The notes below the pieces were generated by a model, which ran no database searches, had not been told where the DNA came from, and was given only the letters and a program-made list of their open reading frames with translations. 8,317 nucleotides of DNA from CAUJGP01 sp964612425 (GTDB taxonomy: Bacteria; Bdellovibrionota; Bdellovibrionia; Bdellovibrionales; Bdellovibrionaceae), in NCBI GenBank assembly GCA_964612425.1, contig CAZTDX010000102.1, forward strand, positions 1-8,317, written 5' to 3'. Shown piece after piece: positions 1 through 6,391 of the stretch. The first letter of the stretch is position 1, and each line of letters begins with the position of its first letter. A program made the position numbers and the translations under genes.

Positions 1-216
1 TTGCAAGGGCTAAGAGTGAAGATTGATGCGTATTAGCGAACTGACTCTAAATAATTCTATTTCCAGCAAAAGAGGACAACTTTTACTAACTCAATGGAAT
101 AATGATCTCACTTTTAAAGATCATATGATTATTACAGAATAATAACTTTCTCAATGCTTCGTCTCTAAAAATGAAAAATAATCTGCTTTATGTTGGGGCA
201 TATACGGAATCTAGTA

Positions 217-587
217 CTAAAATACATAATAGCTAATTTTGAACAAGTTGTCACAGGTAGTTTTGAGGCTATCCTTTAGTTCCTTTTGGCTAGTTCCCTT
301 TAGAAATCGTTGCGAATGGTTTTTTGCAGTGGCATCAATATGTTCTTTTCCTAAATTTCGTAATGCTTGAACCACTAACCAAACTTTGCCAGAGGCATGA
401 AGCGATTTTTCTTTCGCTGGAGGCCTTGTGCTAGTCGCCGAATGACTTTCTCATCTTCAAGACGAGAGAGCACTTTCCGCACGCCCATAGTACTATTGAG
501 GTCTAAAAAGTTCTTGGTTGTAAAACACCAGCCCCGTCCATGTGAGTTAATTCTCTTCTTAATGACGTCAACAATGCTCGTTTCCAT
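217..587 (-). pseudogene. Broken AbiEi/DUF6088-type antitoxin gene, internal deletion
   Basis: Starting at ATG 587..585, the first 56 codons (587..420) read as the N-terminal winged-helix domain of the DUF6088/AbiEi antitoxin family. They include RINSHGRGWCFTTKNFLDL followed by VLSRLEDEKVIRRLAQGL. From memory, this family has G+G-x-FT-x-xDFLDLGS and L-S+L-x-x-G-x-I-R-R-L-x-x-GLY at the same places. In that frame translation then runs into unrelated residues and stops at 375. In another minus frame, 420..217 (67 codons) reads as the family's C-terminal end, with SGKVWLVVQALRNLGKE resembling 'SG-x-V-x-QALRYLGK'. Intact members are about 200 residues, so roughly 75 to 80 codons plus the reading frame appear lost at a junction near 420. 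The ribosome binding site GAGG (594..597 on the complement) sits 6 bases before the ATG. No AbiEii toxin partner follows at 1..216. A 70-residue DNA-binding fragment could still be made. Family assignment is by recalled pattern, not a search. Confidence 0.72.
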
Positions 588-597
588 GCGCTACCTC

Positions 598-629
598 TTG
601 TCACAAAATATACCAATTTTTTGTGACAA
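598..629. promoter_or_regulatory. Perfect 11-bp inverted repeat, likely operator of the antitoxin gene
   Basis: The arms TTGTCACAAAA (598..608) and TTTTGTGACAA (619..629) are exact reverse complements separated by 10 bases, so half-sites repeat every 21 bp, about two helical turns. The gene-proximal arm touches the ribosome binding site of the minus-strand antitoxin remnant. On that strand TATATT lies in the spacer and could be a -10 element, though I see no good -35. AbiEi-type antitoxins are known to repress their own operons by binding inverted repeats upstream, so autoregulation is the natural reading. Binding itself is inferred. Confidence 0.6.
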
Positions 630-636
630 AGCTTGC

Positions 637-891
637 CTTTTCATAAAAAGTTTTGGAAAGAATACGGAACTCTACGGTAAAACAGGTACAGGTTGCTTAA
701 GTGGACATACTTGCCTTGAGCGTCCAGACAAAATGTTTGGTTGGTTTATTGGGATACTTAAGAGTGATTCAAATCTTTATGCCTTTGCTGGGAATGCCTC
801 AGATCTTAAAGCCCAAGGAACTCCTGCAGGTCCAAGAATGCGAGAAACTACAATTGAAATTTTGAAACAAATGAATCTCATAGGTAAATGA
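637..891 (+). pseudogene. 3' remnant of a class D (OXA-type) beta-lactamase gene
   Basis: About 85 codons ending at TGA 889..891 resemble the C-terminal third of class D serine beta-lactamases. The stretch contains ELYGKTGTG with the KTG motif at 679..687, then MFGWFIGILKSD, NLYAFAGNAS, and a C-terminal helix with AGPRMRETTIEILKQMN. Known family members have the order LYGKTG, GW-F-V-G, YVFA, then A-x-x-R-x-I-x-x-x-I-L near the end. The upstream two thirds are absent, including the S-x-x-K nucleophile motif and the S-x-V motif. Upstream sequence in the same frame is antisense to the broken antitoxin gene and has no beta-lactamase likeness. The left boundary is approximate, between 634 and 660. 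The fragment has no start signal of its own and cannot encode an active enzyme. It probably marks a deletion or recombination end point next to the antitoxin promoter. Confidence 0.7.
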
Positions 892-895
892 GAGC

Positions 896-1047
896 ATGAG
901 CGATAAAATAGAAAATGATGACCAATATATAGTTTAAATGAAGTTTGGGAACTTCGCGAAAAGTGTGTCCAAACTCTCTCAATAAAAATTTCTACCATCA
1001 GACGGCTTTTCAATTTTAATGGCAAATCCATTTATGAATGTTATTAA
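896..1047 (+). pseudogene. Possible short frameshifted ORF, unknown
   Basis: Four bases after the beta-lactamase stop, ATG 896 opens MSDKIENDDQY and stops at 935..937. From about 928 the next frame continues with SLNEVWELREKCVQTLSIK and reaches TAA at 1045..1047. The two frames would join if one AT were removed from the AT-rich run at 925..930, giving about 49 residues. The joined product resembles a helical peptide but matches nothing I recognise. The stretch is short and the reverse strand is also open here, so chance is a real alternative. Confidence 0.22.
940..975. other. Two competing hairpins downstream of the beta-lactamase remnant
   Basis: GAAGTT (940..945) pairs with AACTTC (950..955) around a 4-base loop. 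Alternatively AGTTTGG (942..948) pairs with CCAAACT (969..975), with ACTT and AAGT able to pair inside. The two folds exclude each other. No U-run follows on either strand, so I do not call this an intrinsic terminator. It may be an old terminator or simple chance. Confidence 0.25.
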
Positions 1048-1079
1048 AAAAACAAAAGCCGCCAACATATTTGGCGGCT
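1044..1079 (-). terminator. Rho-independent terminator of katG
   Basis: The arms AGCCGCCAA (1057..1065) and TTGGCGGCT (1071..1079) form a perfect 9-bp, GC-rich stem with a 5-base loop. Reading the minus strand, the stem is followed by a T-rich run, TTTGTTTTTTTAAT. It lies about 45 bases beyond the katG stop codon. Plus-strand transcripts meet only a weak U-run after the stem (ATTATTTAC), so termination in that direction is doubtful. Confidence 0.9.
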
Positions 1080-1124
1080 ATTATTTACAAAATCATGACT
1101 AAGTAAAATCTATCAAAAATAAAA

Positions 1125-3305
1125 TTACCGATGGAGATCGAAGCGATCCAGATTCATTACCTTAACCCAAGCACTTACGAAATCTGCAACAAATTTTTCT
1201 TTTGAATCATCTTGTGCATACACTTCAGAAATGGCTCTTAACTCCGAATTGGAACCAAAAATAAGATCAACACGAGTTCCGACCCATTTCAATTTTCCAG
1301 TTGAGCGGTCATAACCTTCGTACTCTACTTCTGTAGAAGTGGGCTTCCATTCTATCTTCATATCTAAGAGGTTCACAAAAAATTCGTTCGTCAATGTGCC
1401 TGGCTTTGAAGTAAATACGCCATATTTAGTCTGACCAAAGTTGGCATTCAGGGCTCGTAAGCCACCAATCAATGCCGTCATCTCTGGAGCAGTTAATTTT
1501 AACAATTGCGCTTTATCAATTAAAAGTTCAGCTGCGTAGGCACGCACTCCCTCTCGTGCATAATTTCTAAAGCCATCAGCCATTGGCTCAAGAACAGCAA
1601 TGGATTCTACATCTGTGAACTCTTGAGTCGCATCAGCACGACCAGGAGTAAACGGCACTTTCACCTTATGACCTGCTTTTTTTGCTGCTTCCTCAATCCC
1701 GACACAACCGCCGAGAACAATTAAATCGGCGATGCTCACTTTTTTCCTGGATTTTGCATTGAAGGCCATCTGTAGAGCTTCAAGTTTTTTCAATACTTTT
1801 GCTAATTCATTGGGCTGATTTACTTCCCAATCTTTTTGAGGTGCTAATCGAATGCGAGCCCCGTTGGCCCCTCCTCGCATGTCTGATCCACGAAAAGTCG
1901 AAGCTGATGCCCACGCCGTTGTAACTAACTGTGAATGAGATAAACCAGACTTTAAAATAAGTTTTTTAAGAACAGCAATTTCTTTTTCTCCAATGCCTGG
2001 GCCTTTCATTTTGGGAATTGGATCTTGCCAAATTAATTCCTCCTTGGGAACTTCAGGACCAAGATAGCGAGCCCGTGGCCCCATATCTCGATGCGTGAGC
2101 TTAAACCACGCACGCGCAAAGGCATCAGCAAAAGCTTTGTGATCATTTAAAAAGTGACGAGCAATATTCTCATAAGCTGGATCAAACTTTAGAGCTAAAT
2201 CAGCTGTTGTCATCATAGGTCTCTGCTTCTTATTAGGATCATGAGCATCGACAATCATATCTTCATCATCAACATTTTTAGCATACCATTGCTGAGCACC
2301 AGCGGGACTTTTTACAAGTTCCCAATCGTATTTAAAAAGTACTTTCAAATATCCGTTATCCCACTTGGTTGGATTTGGTTTCCAAGCACCTTCAATACCA
2401 CTTGTTGTGGTATGTATTCCCTTGCCGGTTTCGAATTTATTTTTCCAGCCAAGTCCCATTTCTTCAATCGGTGCCGCTTCGGGTTCTGGTCCAACGAGCT
2501 TGGGATCTCCAGCGCCATGGGCTTTTCCAAACGTATGTCCTCCAGCAATGAGTGCGACAGTTTCTTCATCATTCATGGCCATTCGAGCAAATGTTTCGCG
2601 CACATCTTTTCCCGAAGCCACAGGATCAGGATGACCATTGGGTCCTTCAGGATTAACATAAATAAGTCCCATTTGAACTGCTGCGAGGGGATTTTCTAAT
2701 TCTCTCTTTCCGGTATAGCGCTTGTCACCCAGCCACTCTGTTTCAGATCCCCAGTAAATATCCTCTTCGGGCTCCCAAATATCTTCACGGCCGCCCGCAA
2801 ATCCAAATGTTTTAAAACCCATTGATTCTAAAGCAACGTTTCCGGCCAAAATCATAAGATCAGCCCAAGAAATCTTAACTCCATATTTTTTCTTTATAGG
2901 CCACAAAAGCCGACGAGCTTTATCGAGGTTACCGTTATCAGGCCAACTGTTAACTGGTGCAAAACGCTGATTACCAGTCCCGCCTCCACCACGACCATCA
3001 AACGTTCTATAGGTTCCAGCACTATGCCAAGCCATACGAATAAACAACCCACCGTAGTGACCCCAGTCAGCTGGCCACCAATCCTGTGAATCCGTCATCA
3101 ATTTTTTTAAATCTTTTTTGAGAGCCGCATAATCTAATTTTTTAAATTCCTTGGCGTAATCGAATTTTTCCCCCATGGGATTAGATTTAGAAGAATGTTG
3201 GTGCAAAATTTTTAGATTTAATTGTTTGGGCCACCAATCTTTATTTGATTGTGTTCCTTGCGTAGTACGCGATCCATGATTGCCAGAAAATGGGTACTTT
3301 TCCAT
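1125..3305 (-). CDS. katG: Catalase-peroxidase KatG
   Basis: This encodes a bifunctional haem enzyme that dismutates hydrogen peroxide and also has peroxidase activity. The 726 residues match the family length of about 720 to 750. The distal haem pocket is RMAWHSAGTYR, with Arg90, Trp93 and His94. The proximal haem ligand is His257 in GGHTFGKAHG, backed by Trp315 in PTKWDNGYL and probably Asp369. Tyr216 (YVNPEGPNG) and Met242 (RETFARMAMND) sit where, with Trp93, the KatG-specific Met-Tyr-Trp cross-link forms. Arg413 in RYLGPEVP is a candidate for the mobile arginine that supports catalase turnover. The haem-free C-terminal half is complete through the final WVKVMNLDRFDL. There is no signal peptide, so it acts in the cytoplasm. 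AAGGAG lies 7 bases before the ATG, which fixes the start. The gene is visibly richer in G+C than its neighbours. It appears monocistronic, ending in a strong terminator, with no oxyR or perR beside it. Confidence 0.98.
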   Translation of the reverse strand: MEKYPFSGNHGSRTTQGTQSNKDWWPKQLNLKILHQHSSKSNPMGEKFDYAKEFKKLDYAALKKDLKKLMTDSQDWWPADWGHYGGLFIRMAWHSAGTYRTFDGRGGGGTGNQRFAPVNSWPDNGNLDKARRLLWPIKKKYGVKISWADLMILAGNVALESMGFKTFGFAGGREDIWEPEEDIYWGSETEWLGDKRYTGKRELENPLAAVQMGLIYVNPEGPNGHPDPVASGKDVRETFARMAMNDEETVALIAGGHTFGKAHGAGDPKLVGPEPEAAPIEEMGLGWKNKFETGKGIHTTTSGIEGAWKPNPTKWDNGYLKVLFKYDWELVKSPAGAQQWYAKNVDDEDMIVDAHDPNKKQRPMMTTADLALKFDPAYENIARHFLNDHKAFADAFARAWFKLTHRDMGPRARYLGPEVPKEELIWQDPIPKMKGPGIGEKEIAVLKKLILKSGLSHSQLVTTAWASASTFRGSDMRGGANGARIRLAPQKDWEVNQPNELAKVLKKLEALQMAFNAKSRKKVSIADLIVLGGCVGIEEAAKKAGHKVKVPFTPGRADATQEFTDVESIAVLEPMADGFRNYAREGVRAYAAELLIDKAQLLKLTAPEMTALIGGLRALNANFGQTKYGVFTSKPGTLTNEFFVNLLDMKIEWKPTSTEVEYEGYDRSTGKLKWVGTRVDLIFGSNSELRAISEVYAQDDSKEKFVADFVSAWVKVMNLDRFDLHR

Positions 3306-3641
3306 AAACTACTCCTTGTTATATTAAACAGCGAAAGTTTAGATTAAATTAGGGGGTAAGTCTAACTGATTACTCGAATTATCAATGCTTTGAATTATTT
3401 TTTTATATAATTCACAAGCACGCTGCCAACCGTCTTTGTTATTTTCTCCATATCAAAATACGATCTCACGCCTGATCAAGATTTTGACAGTCATTAATTT
3501 TAAAGACACTCGCAAACCTTTTCCTCACAACAATACCAAATATAGGCTCTTTATTTATAAAAAAATTCATTTCACAGATAAAATCGGCAAAGCTTTTGCA
3601 TTGAAATTATAAGTGGTACAACTCATCCCAGGTAAGAAACT
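3306..3641. other. Divergent intergenic region between katG and the 651-codon gene
   Basis: This 336-bp non-coding stretch must hold the promoters of both flanking genes. I see no convincing matched -35/-10 pair for either one. It contains the katG ribosome binding site at its left edge, the inverted repeat at 3391..3414, an isolated TTGACA (3484..3489) with no usable -10 after it, and a weak AGGTAAG ribosome binding site just before 3642. No RNA gene or conserved small ORF is recognisable. Confidence 0.7.
3376..3414. promoter_or_regulatory. Inverted repeat and extra half-site upstream of katG
   Basis: TGAATTAT (3391..3398) and ATAATTCA (3407..3414) are exact reverse complements around an 8-base spacer. 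A third copy of the half-site, GAATTAT, lies at 3376..3382, so half-sites begin 15 to 16 bases apart. The array ends about 70 bases before the katG start codon, a plausible place for a repressor or activator site. It does not match the 7-1-7 PerR box or a Fur box well. The sequence is AT-rich, so chance is possible. The regulator is unknown. Confidence 0.35.
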
Positions 3642-5597
3642 ATGATAGTCAATTGCAATCATTATTATTATAAATCAAAATATTCAAATTTTTTAATTTT
3701 TGTATTGTTTGTTTTTATTGCAAAAACTGGTTATGCATTTAAGTGCCAAAACTTGTTTACAATCCAAATTATTCAGCATCAAGAAACAAAATCTTTAGCT
3801 TTGAATGAAAAAATTAAATCTCTTTTTAAAGATAAAAAATTTAATGAATTTGACCGAGATTCGGCAGAATGGATTTTAAATTATCTTCATAACTTTGGCA
3901 CCTCTATTGATTATAAAATTTTTGACACTTATGTTACGATATTATTAAAAACTAAAAATACGTTTCAGCTACGCGATCGAGGCGAGTTTTATATTGATCG
4001 GCATCTAGGTGAGAGACCCAAATCAACTCACTTTCGTGAATTGCATTGGGATTGGAGTATATTTACCGGTTACTTTAGAACAACTCCATCAATAGTACTA
4101 TTTACCAAAACCCAAGATTTAAATTATTTAAAATTCATTTTGCATACCATTGAAAACAAAAACCAGGAGATGACTCTTCCTCAGGCCCTCAATGAAGCCA
4201 ACTTTTTATGGCATCGTGAACATTTGGAGCAGCATGATCTTCAAATTACACGAGACTTTGAATCCTACTTAATTAGGAGTTTCAGCAAAGGAAACCTAAA
4301 AAATACATTTTCAAATCCAAACAATGAATATCAAAACAATTACAATCTCCTTTTAAATAAAATCAATTTATGGAAGTCAAAAATCAATGTTTATAAAATA
4401 GATTCTCAGCTTATCAATCAACTAGAGCTTTCTCTCCGTTATTTTAAAAATTCTTATTCGATTTTTGATTTGTTTGTTTTTGAAAAATATTTTGACCAAG
4501 TCATTCGCTGGAATATGAATGAGCGTTCAGCTCAAAGTAGCGTAAATCATAAGTTGCAATTAACCGATTGGAGAATTTTTAAGGAAGGTCTTAATTTTGG
4601 CTCAGTAGAAACTACTACAGATTTTATTTTTCAAAACTCCCATGATACGGCCATGAAACTCCATTTACTTAAAATCTATAAAAAAATGAATGAATTAGAT
4701 CCTGAAAATACATCTTCTTTTGAAAAAGTATTTAATCAAGCCAGAGATATAATTGAACAGGGTTTTCACCTTCAACCTACACCTGAAATTTATCAGTCAG
4801 ACTTGCGAATTTTCACTTTAACTGCTGACTATGCACCATCGAGAAACGACTCCGTGGCAATGGCAGAGCTTTCATTTCCTCGATACGATGAAGTTCGAGT
4901 TTCGTGGAACCCATTCCTAAACCAAATACAAGCTAATGTCGCTCATTCAACGCCCCTTGCTCCTCAGCAGCCTTTACAAACAAAATCAATTCCATCATTA
5001 GTAGAATATTTTCATGAATATTTTAATACTCTTCGAAAGAACAAAACTGTTTCTGATGAAAAAATTGATTCCTTTGAGAAGGAAGAACTCGATGTCCCTC
5101 TTCATCGAAGCACTGTTTTTGCTTTTACTGACCCCCAATCAGGTGAGTTGCTCGCATTGATGCGATTATTTAATTCTAGTCGCCTTTCAATTAAATATTT
5201 TCAAGATAACGTGGTCAATGATAAGGATTCAAGCTTGCTTCCTGTTCAGCAGCTATCGTCAGCAGTGAAAATCCCCGATGTCGAGTCATCAACCTATGTT
5301 TTAGAAATTGGACGAGTTGTAGCAAATAAAGATATTGAGGCAAATTCCTATGATATTATGATGTCAAGAATTGCAGAGTATTTGTATCTCAGGGGCATCA
5401 CTGGCCAAATTTATCTTTCTTCTCCACCCGCAATGGCTCGGTATAATAGATCAAAAGGCGCTGAAGTGATCTACACTCCCAACGATTTACTTTTTGATAA
5501 ATCTGAAGATCCAATTTACGTACTAAAAATTAGTGTTGAAAGTTTTATTAAGAAATTCTTAATAACTGATTTCATAACTGTAAAAAAACGTCATTAA
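3642..5597 (+). CDS. Exported protein with GNAT-like (acyltransferase-fold) C-terminal region
   Basis: This 651-residue protein is not one I can assign to a named family. Residues 1..32 form a Sec signal peptide: a short basic n-region with three tyrosines, the hydrophobic stretch FLIFVLFVFIA, and a likely cut after GYA. The mature protein therefore lies beyond the inner membrane. Residues 40..400 are mostly predicted helical and contain many asparagines, phenylalanines and lysines. The C-terminal part, about 490..635, reads like a GNAT fold. Strands occur at 491..510 (TVFAFTDPQSGELLALMRLF) and 552..562 (YVLEIGRVVAN), followed by a helix (MMSRIAEYLYLRG) and the tail pattern YLSSPPAMARYNRSKGAEV. 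The pattern recalls N-acyl amino acid or autoinducer-synthase-like acyltransferases, but the classic acetyl-CoA loop is not clear. AGGTAAG precedes the ATG by 6 bases, and no other in-frame ATG would keep the signal peptide. The gene diverges from katG and abuts convergent tetR. The fold assignment is inference. Confidence 0.85.
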   Translation: MIVNCNHYYYKSKYSNFLIFVLFVFIAKTGYAFKCQNLFTIQIIQHQETKSLALNEKIKSLFKDKKFNEFDRDSAEWILNYLHNFGTSIDYKIFDTYVTILLKTKNTFQLRDRGEFYIDRHLGERPKSTHFRELHWDWSIFTGYFRTTPSIVLFTKTQDLNYLKFILHTIENKNQEMTLPQALNEANFLWHREHLEQHDLQITRDFESYLIRSFSKGNLKNTFSNPNNEYQNNYNLLLNKINLWKSKINVYKIDSQLINQLELSLRYFKNSYSIFDLFVFEKYFDQVIRWNMNERSAQSSVNHKLQLTDWRIFKEGLNFGSVETTTDFIFQNSHDTAMKLHLLKIYKKMNELDPENTSSFEKVFNQARDIIEQGFHLQPTPEIYQSDLRIFTLTADYAPSRNDSVAMAELSFPRYDEVRVSWNPFLNQIQANVAHSTPLAPQQPLQTKSIPSLVEYFHEYFNTLRKNKTVSDEKIDSFEKEELDVPLHRSTVFAFTDPQSGELLALMRLFNSSRLSIKYFQDNVVNDKDSSLLPVQQLSSAVKIPDVESSTYVLEIGRVVANKDIEANSYDIMMSRIAEYLYLRGITGQIYLSSPPAMARYNRSKGAEVIYTPNDLLFDKSEDPIYVLKISVESFIKKFLITDFITVKKRH

Positions 5598-6257
5598 TTA
5601 AACTGGGTAGATGCCAATACATTTCATGCATTCTTGGATGATGGTTTTTGAATACTCTTTTTCATCGTCAACTTCTTCACTTAATAAGGCTACCAACCAT
5701 CCCCCAATGATCGTTTGAATTAAAATAGCTGAATTCTTATCATTCAAATGTTTGAATAATCCGCTCTCCCTACCTTCTCTCAAAATTTGTTCAATGCGAT
5801 TTCTACCAGTTAAAATCGCTTTGGAGTTAATCAATCGAAAGGAATCTTTCTTTGCACAGTAGGCAAGAAAATTTAACCAGACACGCACATGTGTCTTAAA
5901 TTGATTGGCCCATAGATAGTGAGCATTTAAATAATTAAATAGTATTTTACTTGGGTCTTTCTCATTTTCGATTTCCTTTAACATTAATTTTTGTCCGATC
6001 ACTCGGATGTACATCATGCTTAGTTCTTGTATTTCACGGAGATCAGAAAAATAATGGTTGAGTAGCTGCCTCGTTACTCCAGCCTCCCGTGCAATCATTG
6101 TCAAAGTAACGGCTTCAAAACCTTTTTTATAAAAACACTGAATTGCTGCTTCTAAAAAACTAAATGCTCTTCGTAAAGCCTTGGGATCTTCATAACGATG
6201 ATAAATTTCATTAAATACAAGTTGTTTAAACTCAAGTGTATTAATGGCATTTGACAT
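5598..6257 (-). CDS. TetR/AcrR-family transcriptional regulator
   Basis: This 219-residue protein has the standard TetR layout. A roughly 25-residue N-terminal lead is followed by the DNA-binding region: helix 1 at about 32..46 (FSFLEAAIQCFYKKGFE), then the helix-turn-helix TLTMIAREAGVTRQLLNHYF at 51..70. A helical ligand-binding and dimer domain fills 75..219. The HTH is intact. The recognition helix carries TRQLLNHYF rather than the common 'stgtlYhyF', so it may bind an unusual operator. The ligand is unknown, since the C-terminal half matches no subfamily I can name. The start at ATG 6257..6255 is supported by GGGGG about 8 bases upstream and a TATAAT just before that. Its stop codon touches the stop of the preceding convergent gene with no intervening base. 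The divergent small exported protein gene at 6392 is its most likely target besides itself. Confidence 0.93.
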   Translation of the reverse strand: MSNAINTLEFKQLVFNEIYHRYEDPKALRRAFSFLEAAIQCFYKKGFEAVTLTMIAREAGVTRQLLNHYFSDLREIQELSMMYIRVIGQKLMLKEIENEKDPSKILFNYLNAHYLWANQFKTHVRVWLNFLAYCAKKDSFRLINSKAILTGRNRIEQILREGRESGLFKHLNDKNSAILIQTIIGGWLVALLSEEVDDEKEYSKTIIQECMKCIGIYPV

Positions 6258-6269
6258 ATGAATTCCCCC

Positions 6270-6284
6270 TATAATTATAATAGC
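6270..6284. promoter_or_regulatory. tetR -10 region and overlapping palindrome, candidate autoregulatory operator
   Basis: TATAATTATA (6270..6279) is a perfect 10-bp palindrome, extended imperfectly to CTAT...ATAG (6269..6284). On the minus strand it supplies TATAAT (6279..6274), immediately upstream of the GGGGG ribosome binding site of tetR. The -35 position 17 bases away is poor. TetR-family proteins commonly repress themselves by sitting on palindromes over the -10, so an operator is plausible, but AT-rich DNA makes short palindromes cheap. Confidence 0.35.
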
Positions 6285-6319
6285 TTACGTCATTTTATTT
6301 GCACTTCATATAGGTTCAA

Positions 6320-6348
6320 TTGAAAATCACGACTTGCTGCGATATTCT
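6320..6348 (+). promoter_or_regulatory. Sigma70-type promoter of the 6392 gene
   Basis: TTGAAA (6320..6325, five of six consensus bases) and TATTCT (6343..6348, four of six) are separated by exactly 17 bases. Transcription would begin near 6355, giving a leader of about 37 bases that carries AGGAG at 6381..6385 ahead of the start codon. It is 40 to 80 bases from the tetR -10, so a TetR bound in this gap could control both directions. Confidence 0.55.
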
Positions 6349-6391
6349 TCTGCCACAACGAACCCAAAATAAATAAACAAAGGAGATTTAT

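Noticed and set aside
26..142. Plus-strand 38-codon ORF near the left edge
   Set aside because: ATG 26 lacks a convincing ribosome binding site, the peptide is not recognisable, and the region is AT-rich. I see no AbiEii toxin remnant at 1..216 on either strand.
397..636. Plus-strand open frame running in front of the beta-lactamase remnant
   Set aside because: It is antisense to the antitoxin remnant, has arginine- and serine-rich shadow composition, no ribosome binding site, and no class D likeness until about 637.
777..1031. Minus-strand 84-codon open frame
   Set aside because: It lies opposite the beta-lactamase tail and the non-coding gap, with no ribosome binding site and no recognisable domain.
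2241..2699. Open frames on both strands inside katG
   Set aside because: They are shadows of the intact katG frame; katG is complete and conserved across this stretch.
3484..3506. Perfect TTGACA in the katG divergent region as a promoter
   Set aside because: No -10-like hexamer occurs 16 to 18 bases downstream (CACTCG is there), so the hexamer alone is not evidence.
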